Shown here: in pieces, positions 1 to 5,145 of the stretch
How positions within the stretch are numbered: position 1 is the stretch's first letter
How the letters are laid out: each line of letters opens with the position of its first letter
Assembly (NCBI GenBank): GCA_945861845.1
Contig: CAMAWS010000282.1
Location: 1 to 5,145 of the forward strand
Reading direction: 5' to 3'
DNA from: Candidatus Sulfopaludibacter sp. SbA3
Lineage (GTDB): Bacteria; Acidobacteriota; Terriglobia; 20CM-2-55-15
DNA: 5,145 nucleotides
Position numbers and translations under genes: made by a program
Notes under the pieces: model-generated
Told to the model about the DNA's origin: nothing
The model's input: the letters and a program-made list of their open reading frames with translations, nothing else
Databases searched by the model: none

Positions 1-49
1 GGATTCGTCCAATTTCAAAATGCCCCCGGTAACTAAGGTCTGCTCCCAT
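1..49 (-). CDS. Possible start of the next operon gene (cut by left edge, unidentified)
   Basis: An ATG at 47-49, inside the end of the preceding oxidoreductase gene, opens a frame that runs without a stop to the window edge and reads MGADLSYRGHFEIGRI. It would overlap the upstream gene by 17 bp, in keeping with the tight packing of this operon. A purine-rich GGGGAAGA lies roughly a dozen bases upstream and could act as a weak ribosome binding site. Sixteen residues are too few to assign a family. An alternative is a TTG start at 16-18 in another frame, preceded by GGGGG. Either or neither may be real; the case rests on an open frame and on operon context only. Confidence 0.25.
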   Translation of the reverse strand, partial: MGADLSYRGHFEIGRI

Positions 50-1076
50 ACCCAAAAACGTCTTCCCCGAAGCGCGTCAGTTCCAACGTTTCTCCCAAGG
101 AAAGCAATGGAACGAAGGCCCGTATTCCGTCGTCCAGCATGGCGGCAACCTGTTCAAGGAATCCCGTCTTGATATCGTCGGCCACGGTAACCAGCGGCAC
201 CTCGTCCCAGTCTCCTGTTGCCGAAACTCGACGGAAAAGTTTTTCGAGGGGACACAACCTGTAAGAGGACATCTTCGTATGAATCTCGACGCTCCACCTT
301 CCCGTGGAACCCCAATCCGCGTGATAAGTGAAAGGCACATCGCGGCTGGACAGTCCCGCCCCTGCAAATACGCTGCCGGCGGGATGCCACGAGACGGCCG
401 ACCCCGTTCTAAAGCCGTGCCATTCGGCCGGCAGGCCAATGAGTCCATGGGCCATGCTCATGACATGCAGGCTGTTGGCGATGCCCCATCGTTCCATTTC
501 CCCTGGTGTATACCGGCTCGGATCGAGCCTGCTGATAAATTCAGTGAAGGTATACGTGCAGGAGGTAATTCCGCCTTCTTCCGCGGATCTGGCCTGGGCT
601 TCGTGAAAGGCCGGATATGCAATACGGTTATAGCCACATGTGGCGTCGACGCCCATTCGGTCAAAATCGGCGGTAAGTTGCTCGATCGGGAACGACCACA
701 ACGAAACCGGCTTCTCGATGAGAATTTTTCGATATCCCAAGTCGGCCAGGTGTCTTGCAGCGGAAACCAAGTCATGAATCGGCAGGCAGACAATGGCGGC
801 CTCACCGTGCAGAGGGGTAAGCCTCAGTTCCGAATAGTCACCTGGGACAAGAGTAATACCAGGCCCTGACTCCAGTTCCGCCATCCGCGCCGCGGTGCGG
901 GAACAGACTCGAATGTTTCTCACGCCCAGTCTCTGGAGCGCTTTCACAAACTGGCGCCCCATCCCGCCATAACCAACCACAGTGGCTGCGCAGCCCGAAA
1001 AATCAGCTGCTGCTATTGCCGATGCCAATTGTGATGAATTTGCGATGCGGGTTGGCTTCGCGGGAATGGCTGTCAT
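33..1076 (-). CDS. Diverged Gfo/Idh/MocA-family oxidoreductase (NADP-type Rossmann signature)
   Basis: A 347-residue predicted cytoplasmic dehydrogenase of the Gfo/Idh/MocA type, a family that oxidises or reduces sugar and cyclitol hydroxyls with NAD(P). Seen: after a short N-terminal extension, a dinucleotide-binding loop GYGGMG at residues 35-40; a second strand ending in SRT (59-61), which suggests NADP(H) rather than NAD(H); the family EKP motif at 121-123, with Lys122 as the expected catalytic lysine; and GYNR at 148-151. The region matching the catalytic Asp-x3-His dyad reads ANSLH (200-204): the His is kept but the Asp appears to be Ala. The C-terminal half has a PLEKL stretch (276-280) that I associate, from memory, with family members in polysaccharide loci. 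The ATG overlaps the upstream stop as ATGA and has no clear Shine-Dalgarno, so coupled translation is likely. The substrate is unknown. Confidence 0.85.
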   Translation of the reverse strand: MTAIPAKPTRIANSSQLASAIAAADFSGCAATVVGYGGMGRQFVKALQRLGVRNIRVCSRTAARMAELESGPGITLVPGDYSELRLTPLHGEAAIVCLPIHDLVSAARHLADLGYRKILIEKPVSLWSFPIEQLTADFDRMGVDATCGYNRIAYPAFHEAQARSAEEGGITSCTYTFTEFISRLDPSRYTPGEMERWGIANSLHVMSMAHGLIGLPAEWHGFRTGSAVSWHPAGSVFAGAGLSSRDVPFTYHADWGSTGRWSVEIHTKMSSYRLCPLEKLFRRVSATGDWDEVPLVTVADDIKTGFLEQVAAMLDDGIRAFVPLLSLGETLELTRFGEDVFGYGSRP

Positions 1077-2053
1077 GTAACCGGGGAACGGCTCACTGTG
1101 GTACCGAGGAGTTTTTCGAAGTGAGGATGGACTTCTTCCAATATGAATTCATGTGCCGCAAAACACTCCGTCAGTGTCGGAAGCCGGCACCGCCCGGACG
1201 AAAGAATGTCTGCTGCAAATGCCCTGGTCATGCTGCTGATATTGAGGTCCGCTTCGAAAGGCACCGGCCTCCACTTCCACGCAGAGTCTTCACAGCTCTC
1301 GTAGATCCACTTGTTTACATCGTCAAGCGCAACCCTGTAATGCGGCGAAACGATGGAGAAGAGAGCAGGCTGAACGTGATCTGCGGCGAGGGAAAGCATG
1401 AAAGTACTTCCTCTGACGGAACGGCCGCACAACGTCCCGCTCAAGTCGTACGCGCCGCGCTTTGTCTGGTGGAGGACAGGGTCGATTTCCGACCAGACGC
1501 ACTCTATGTGCTCAGCCCCGTCGTAAAACGCGAAGAGATCGGCGACATGAACGCCGTTCGTCACCAGGCCATGGTTGCCTCCGCTGGCGCTGAAAACGAT
1601 CGGCTCGCCCGGAACGAGATGCTGTTTTACGTGGATATGCGAGGGATGGGCTCGGCCCTTGCAGTTGACCCATGCCGCAATCTGCTTCTTTTCGCAAAAT
1701 CGAATCAAGCTCCGGTAATCCGCAGTCGATTGCGAAACCAGCTTCTCGAGCAGAAACTTTGAATATCCCAGTGTTTCCGCAACTTCCCGGACGACACGGC
1801 AACGAACGTCCGCCTGCGTAGCGACAATGCAGAGATCACCGCCATGGCTTGCCTCTGCCAGAGATGACAGCCAGCGAAACGTAATGGAAGTATTGGGCGA
1901 TGGAAGTTCAGAAATTCGCTTACGGCCCAGTTCCAGCGCTTCCGGCCGCTGGTCGACAATCTCGACCTGCCGGACATCCGGGAGCGATGCGACGGCCTGA
2001 AGATGGCGGCTCCCGATCTCACCGCATCCCACCAGGAGGACAATTCCGGTCAT
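1073..2053 (-). CDS. Diverged Gfo/Idh/MocA-like oxidoreductase with EKL in place of EKP
   Basis: A 326-residue predicted cytoplasmic NAD(P)-binding protein. Seen: it starts directly with a Rossmann strand and the loop GCGEIG (9-14); Asp34 ends the second strand (EIVD), which favours NAD(H); LLEKLVS (101-107) sits where the family has EKP, keeping Lys104 but replacing the proline with leucine. NGVHVADLF (166-174) aligns with the catalytic D-x3-H region: His169 is kept, while Thr165 takes the place of the Asp. It shares an LGYxKxLxEKxVS pattern and an N-x2-H-V pattern with the next gene, so the two may be related paralogues or work together. It overlaps its neighbours on both sides by ATGA. Family membership is fairly safe. 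Whether it is an active dehydrogenase, and on what substrate, is not clear; a non-catalytic partner role is possible. Confidence 0.82.
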   Translation of the reverse strand: MTGIVLLVGCGEIGSRHLQAVASLPDVRQVEIVDQRPEALELGRKRISELPSPNTSITFRWLSSLAEASHGGDLCIVATQADVRCRVVREVAETLGYSKFLLEKLVSQSTADYRSLIRFCEKKQIAAWVNCKGRAHPSHIHVKQHLVPGEPIVFSASGGNHGLVTNGVHVADLFAFYDGAEHIECVWSEIDPVLHQTKRGAYDLSGTLCGRSVRGSTFMLSLAADHVQPALFSIVSPHYRVALDDVNKWIYESCEDSAWKWRPVPFEADLNISSMTRAFAADILSSGRCRLPTLTECFAAHEFILEEVHPHFEKLLGTTVSRSPVT

Positions 2054-2634
2054 CTATTACTCGGGTACTCGGCGGATCCAACGATCAGGTCGCATACCGC
2101 CAGGAGCCATATATGATGGGTCATCTCGACAATATTATAGGCATTGCTGTTGACCCAGAAATTCAGCTGGCCCAGTTTCTTCAGGGGATTGTCTTCAGAG
2201 AATCCCGTGAAAGTCACCAGCGGCATGCCCGATCCGAGGACATGCCTGGCTGCATTGACCATATTCGGCGACTTACCGCTCGAACTGATGAGGATCACAA
2301 CGTCATCCGGGTCACCGTAAAATTCGAGCGCCTTCTCCACCCAATGCTCGTAGCCGTAGTCATTGGCAAAACAGGTAACGAGATCGACTTCATTGAAATT
2401 GATCGATCGAATTCGAGCCTGCTTCGTCAGGTCGACGGCGCAATGGCTGGCAATAGCGGAACTCCCTCCATTGCCGGCAAGGATTACTTTCCCGCCTTTT
2501 TGCGCGCACGAACAAAGGAGGTTCTTCAACTCAACCAGCGGGGCTGTCACATCAGGACTGAAGATACTTTCGCGATACCGGTCAAGGTACTGTGACAGCC
2601 ACTGTCTTTCGTTTTGAGTGTCTGGCGGTTTCAT
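2050..2634 (-). CDS. SIS-domain sugar phosphate isomerase, GmhA-like but with altered metal site
   Basis: A 194-residue protein, close to the length of E. coli phosphoheptose isomerase GmhA, which converts sedoheptulose 7-phosphate to a heptose 7-phosphate. Seen: an N-terminal helical segment (about 8-45), then GNGGSS (54-59) and SSSGKSPN (117-124), the two phosphate-binding loops of SIS domains, plus FANDYGYEHW (89-98), which matches the GmhA region VGNDFGF. Of the four GmhA zinc ligands (His61, Glu65, Gln172, His180), His64 is present and Asp68 stands in for Glu65, but my by-eye alignment puts Val169 and Leu177 at the last two. A SIS sugar phosphate isomerase or binding protein is therefore safe, whereas GmhA activity is not. 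The gene starts 7 bp after the methyltransferase stop; GGAGAG lies about 13 bases upstream, a long spacing. Its stop overlaps the next ATG by 4 bp. Confidence 0.85.
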   Translation of the reverse strand: MKPPDTQNERQWLSQYLDRYRESIFSPDVTAPLVELKNLLCSCAQKGGKVILAGNGGSSAIASHCAVDLTKQARIRSINFNEVDLVTCFANDYGYEHWVEKALEFYGDPDDVVILISSSGKSPNMVNAARHVLGSGMPLVTFTGFSEDNPLKKLGQLNFWVNSNAYNIVEMTHHIWLLAVCDLIVGSAEYPSNR

Positions 2635-2641
2635 AGGCGGA

Positions 2642-3568
2642 TTACCGCTCTCCGAGAACGCTTAGGAACCTGAAGTCGCGGTGTGGATGATTTGTCTGGA
2701 TGAGCTGGGATTCTTTAACCGGAAAGCCGGCGGCGTTCAATAGACTCGGGTAATTGTGGAGGAACATCTTGGCGCGGAAAGGCACGCTGGGTTTGTCCTC
2801 ATCCGAAAATTCGTACGGCCGTCCCGTGTAGCGGCTGATGCCGATCTGCTCCACGGCAAGGATTTGACGAATACCTGCCTCTGCGGCGGCGGCATAGAGC
2901 TTCAGGATGAAACTCCTGGGTAAAAGGAGCAACGTCCGGGCGGTAAAGAGGACGCCGTTGTCGAAACGCCTGGTCTTGAGCAGTTCGAACACATCACCCG
3001 CAATACACTCGAGGTTGGAAATATGTCCATAACATCGATGGTTCACAACCTGTGTGAATTCAGATCGGTCAATGCCGACGAAGTGACACTCTGGATGCTT
3101 CAAGGCCACGAGGGAATCGACATAGGCCAGTCCCACGCCAAAATTAAGAAAGACTTTTGCCCCTTTTGACGCGAGTTCGGAAAGCTTCTGCTCCAGGTGC
3201 TGGTACAATTTTCCGGACTCGGCGACAAGAGTGTCCACGCCTTGTTCGAGCTGATGCTGATAATTAATCGCTGCCCGGAGTTCAAGAAGTTCGTCATAAC
3301 CATAGGCTGAACCAAACTTCTGCGCATCGGGCTGTTCCTTCGCCAGCAACTCCACAGACCTGGCAATTCTGATTTCCTCCTGCCTCAGGTCATCGCACTC
3401 ATGATAGAAATTTCTCAGTTTTCGAAGCGATGCCATCAGCAGTTGATTGTGCGCAACGATATTCTCGAGCCGGACCAGATACTTGTTTTGAATGCCCTTG
3501 TTTGTAAAAGTCTCGCTTGGGCCGAGCGGACAGTCGATGGTCAGATGTTCGTACTTCGATCGAGGCAT
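2642..3568 (-). CDS. Class I SAM-dependent methyltransferase, putative sugar/cyclitol O-methyltransferase
   Basis: A 308-residue protein with no signal peptide or membrane segment, so probably cytoplasmic. The first 130 residues or so are mostly helical and charged, with possible coiled-coil stretches around 43-80 and 108-135. Next comes a Rossmann-type methyltransferase core: motif I VFLNFGVGLAY (139-149), an acidic residue ending strand 2 (GID, Asp167), GDVFELL (191-197), and a strand-loop VLFTARTLLLLP (206-217) followed by ILAVEQIGIS (236-245). Motif I has Asn where an acidic residue is usual. The acceptor cannot be read from the sequence. The context (cyclase, dehydrogenases, SIS isomerase) makes a sugar or cyclitol hydroxyl, or a sugar within a polysaccharide, the best guess. 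The start is well supported by AGGAG six bases upstream of the ATG. It is the only gene here with a sizeable upstream gap. Confidence 0.78.
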   Translation of the reverse strand: MPRSKYEHLTIDCPLGPSETFTNKGIQNKYLVRLENIVAHNQLLMASLRKLRNFYHECDDLRQEEIRIARSVELLAKEQPDAQKFGSAYGYDELLELRAAINYQHQLEQGVDTLVAESGKLYQHLEQKLSELASKGAKVFLNFGVGLAYVDSLVALKHPECHFVGIDRSEFTQVVNHRCYGHISNLECIAGDVFELLKTRRFDNGVLFTARTLLLLPRSFILKLYAAAAEAGIRQILAVEQIGISRYTGRPYEFSDEDKPSVPFRAKMFLHNYPSLLNAAGFPVKESQLIQTNHPHRDFRFLSVLGER

Positions 3569-3574
3569 TCTAAT

Positions 3575-3579
3575 CTCCT
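3575..3579 (-). promoter_or_regulatory. Shine-Dalgarno sequence for the methyltransferase gene
   Basis: On the minus strand AGGAG lies six bases upstream of the ATG at 3566-3568. It is the best-placed ribosome binding site in the window and fixes this start. It sits in the 50 bp gap 3569-3618, the only intergenic space of note, in which I saw no convincing promoter or terminator. The gene may therefore be translated independently of the one upstream, while the later genes depend more on coupling. Confidence 0.7.
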
Positions 3580-3618
3580 GACTTACACTATTGCGTATGG
3601 AGTGCTTTCGGCGGGCCT

Positions 3619-4656
3619 TCAGCGATTTTCATAAATCCGATCGATCAGGCGCATCAACTTCAGCGCATCACTGGAAGTTCCTACTTCGATCGGCGTGTCA
3701 TTTGTTATCGCATCAAAGAAATGCCGAACCTCATAGCACCATGAATTGTCGACTTCAAAAACGAAGTCTTCCTGTTCCGTCCATGTTGCGGCAGGCGCGG
3801 CCGAGCGTTTGGCTATCGTCATGGATTCGGAACCGTAGCTGCCCGACGGCGTCAGCAATCCATTGATAATGATGCTTCCCTTATCCAGGAAGATCTCGAA
3901 TGAGAAAAGGTGGCGCCACTGGGTCATTGTCGAATGAAGTGAAGCAACGACGCCGTCCTTGTTTCTGAAGTTCGCGAAGACGTTGTCCTCGACATCCAAC
4001 TGCCAGTACAGGTTCGAGACAAACGAGTGTACTTCGTCGAAATCACCAGCCATCATCACGAACAGGTCCAGCATGTGGATACCCTGGTCGATCATGATGC
4101 CTCCGCCCGCATATTCCCTTTTTGCGCGCCAACTGGTGTAAAACCCCGGCTCGACGCTCTTTCCGTAGCGTCCCCTCATCCAGAGAATCCGGCCATATAC
4201 TCCCGAATCGATGAGTTCTTTCGCCTTGATGATGCTCTCGTGATGCCGATGGTTGAATCCATACATCAGCTTCTTCCCCGAAACTTTCTCGGCGCGGATT
4301 ACTTTCTCGACGTCAGCGGCCGTGAAGGCCGGGGGTTTTTCGCAAAATACGTGCTTGCCGGCATTGAGTGCCTCGATCGTGAGTTTGTGGTTCAGGTAAT
4401 TTGGCGTACAGATGAAAACCGCGTCGATCCCGGGATCGGCAATGAGGTCCCCGGGCGTCTGATGGATGCGGATATCGTTCACATCTTCCAGCCTCTGCGC
4501 GTCCGGGTCCGTCGCTGCGACAACGTATCCGCTGGGGTTCTCCGCGATTGTGGCCAGGCGGATCCTGCCCATTTTGCCCATCCCGATGATGCCCGCGCGG
4601 ATAGCCTTCTGTGCGTCTGGTTTTTCGTTCTGCATAGTGGCTGAGTCCCTAGCCAT
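3619..4656 (-). CDS. Canonical Gfo/Idh/MocA-family NAD-dependent sugar/cyclitol dehydrogenase
   Basis: A 345-residue cytoplasmic dehydrogenase with the complete family signature. Seen: AGIIGMGKMG (21-30) with the GxGxxG loop; Asp50 at the end of the second strand (AATD), which favours NAD(H); CTPNYLNH (83-90); CEKP (105-108) with catalytic Lys107; GFNHR (133-137); and GGGIMIDQGIHMLDLF (184-199), which carries the Asp190/His194 dyad known from inositol dehydrogenase. It is likely to oxidise a ring hydroxyl of a sugar, nucleotide sugar or cyclitol, or to reduce the keto form. It follows the cyclase gene and overlaps it by 8 bp (ATGGCTAG), so it may act on the cyclase product (inference). The start is uncertain: Met8 (ATG at 4633-4635) would begin 13 bp past the cyclase stop and has AGGGA ten bases upstream, whereas Met1 has no good site. 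Met8 still leaves an intact Rossmann fold. Confidence 0.92.
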   Translation of the reverse strand: MARDSATMQNEKPDAQKAIRAGIIGMGKMGRIRLATIAENPSGYVVAATDPDAQRLEDVNDIRIHQTPGDLIADPGIDAVFICTPNYLNHKLTIEALNAGKHVFCEKPPAFTAADVEKVIRAEKVSGKKLMYGFNHRHHESIIKAKELIDSGVYGRILWMRGRYGKSVEPGFYTSWRAKREYAGGGIMIDQGIHMLDLFVMMAGDFDEVHSFVSNLYWQLDVEDNVFANFRNKDGVVASLHSTMTQWRHLFSFEIFLDKGSIIINGLLTPSGSYGSESMTIAKRSAAPAATWTEQEDFVFEVDNSWCYEVRHFFDAITNDTPIEVGTSSDALKLMRLIDRIYENR

Positions 4657-5145
4657 GAACGAGGCCCGTTCCCACAGTCAGCAGGTAGTCCCTGCAAATT
4701 CCCTTGAACCGATCGTCGTTTCGATACCTGCCCCTGAAGACCTGGCCAGGTTCTTTCATGAGAATCAGGGATAGATCATTGTCCAGGTTCTTCTTGTCCC
4801 GACCCAAAGCGTCGAAGAATACGTCCTCGGGAATAGACGTGCGTTCGAATCCGGAGAAGTTTCGCTGCAGCAGAGCATGCAGTTCGTCGAACGTGGATCG
4901 CGCGGCGAACCCAAGACGGCAGGAAACATAGTTCGCGAGATCGGCTCCCATCGTGACGGCAATTCCATGGGGTATCAAATAGTTCGTCGCGCTTTCAATC
5001 GCATGTCCGAAACTGTGGCCATAATTCATGACCAGCCGTTCGCCGCGATCGAATTCATCGGCCTCGATCTTTGCTTTCTTCAACTCCAGCGAATGCCAGA
5101 TGTATTTCTCCATGACCGCTCGATCTTCCAGGATTCGGTCGTAAT
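4649..5145 (-). CDS. 3-dehydroquinate synthase-like sugar phosphate cyclase (C-terminal part; 5' end outside window)
   Basis: The frame stays open to the right edge (reading YDRILEDRAV before the Met at 5111-5113), and that Met lies inside the conserved fold, so the true start is beyond the window. About 164 of an expected 350 or so residues are visible. The family turns a phosphorylated ketose into a carbocycle using NAD+ and Zn2+ (DHQ synthase, 2-deoxy-scyllo-inosose synthase, epi-valiolone synthases). Counting from the Met at 5113: Lys12, Arg26, Asn30, His33, His37 and His49 match the A. nidulans DHQ synthase residues K250, R264, N268, H271, H275 and H287 with one constant offset. His33 and His49 are zinc ligands; the third (Glu) is off-window. 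MNYGHSFGHAIE (29-40), PHG (48-50) and RDKK (105-108) are also present. HGI replaces the common HGE. Its place among sugar-modifying genes argues against a housekeeping aroB, but this is not settled. Confidence 0.88.
   Translation of the reverse strand, partial: YDRILEDRAVMEKYIWHSLELKKAKIEADEFDRGERLVMNYGHSFGHAIESATNYLIPHGIAVTMGADLANYVSCRLGFAARSTFDELHALLQRNFSGFERTSIPEDVFFDALGRDKKNLDNDLSLILMKEPGQVFRGRYRNDDRFKGICRDYLLTVGTGLVHG

Noticed and set aside
1016..2595. Long plus-strand open frames (1016-1762 and 1900-2595) opposite the oxidoreductase and SIS genes
   Set aside because: They lie antisense to genes with clear family motifs, their translations show no recognisable domain, and such shadows are common in GC-rich coding DNA.
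2050..2634. Calling the SIS gene gmhA
   Set aside because: Two zinc-ligand positions and one conservative ligand position differ from GmhA, and no other ADP-heptose pathway gene (hldE, gmhB, hldD) is in the window.
3569..3618. Possible internal promoter or terminator in the 50 bp gap before the methyltransferase gene
   Set aside because: No convincing -35/-10 pair and no stem-loop followed by a T-run; only the ribosome binding site is clear.
4027..4644. Plus-strand open frame of 205 codons opposite the canonical dehydrogenase
   Set aside because: It is fully covered by a strongly supported gene on the other strand and shows no motif of its own.
4649..5113. Treating the Met at 5111-5113 as the start of a short complete cyclase
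   Set aside because: The frame continues upstream to the window edge with family-like sequence, and the NAD-binding N-terminal domain would be missing; this is a gene cut by the window.

Overview
The window is a compact run of genes all read on the minus strand (right to left). It holds five complete coding sequences, one gene cut by the right edge, and possibly the first codons of another at the left edge. There is no RNA gene, mobile element, CRISPR array or clear terminator. Base composition looks moderately GC-rich (about mid-50s percent by eye). The genes look bacterial: Shine-Dalgarno sequences, ATGA overlaps and near-zero spacing. I cannot name the species. The content is that of an accessory locus for sugar or cyclitol biosynthesis, as found in surface polysaccharide (O-antigen/capsule) or small-molecule clusters.

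In transcription order: (1) the C-terminal part of a 3-dehydroquinate-synthase-like sugar phosphate cyclase (4649-5145, continues off the right edge); (2) a canonical Gfo/Idh/MocA dehydrogenase (3619-4656), overlapping the cyclase by 8 bp; (3) after a 50 bp gap with a good ribosome binding site, a class I SAM-dependent methyltransferase (2642-3568); (4) a SIS-domain protein resembling phosphoheptose isomerase GmhA (2050-2634); (5) a diverged Gfo/Idh/MocA-like protein (1073-2053); (6) a second diverged Gfo/Idh/MocA-like protein (33-1076). Genes 4/5 and 5/6 are joined by 4-bp ATGA overlaps, so coupled translation is likely. An open frame starting at 49 may be the next gene.

Together these enzymes suggest a pathway that isomerises or cyclises a phosphorylated ketose, oxidises or reduces it in several steps, and O-methylates the product. 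Points worth a second look: the cyclase keeps every DHQ-synthase active-site residue visible in this part; the SIS protein seems to have lost two of the four GmhA zinc ligands; and two of the three dehydrogenases have lost the catalytic-dyad aspartate and resemble each other. The product cannot be determined from this window. No glycosyltransferase, transporter or nucleotidyltransferase is visible to tell polysaccharide from secondary metabolite.
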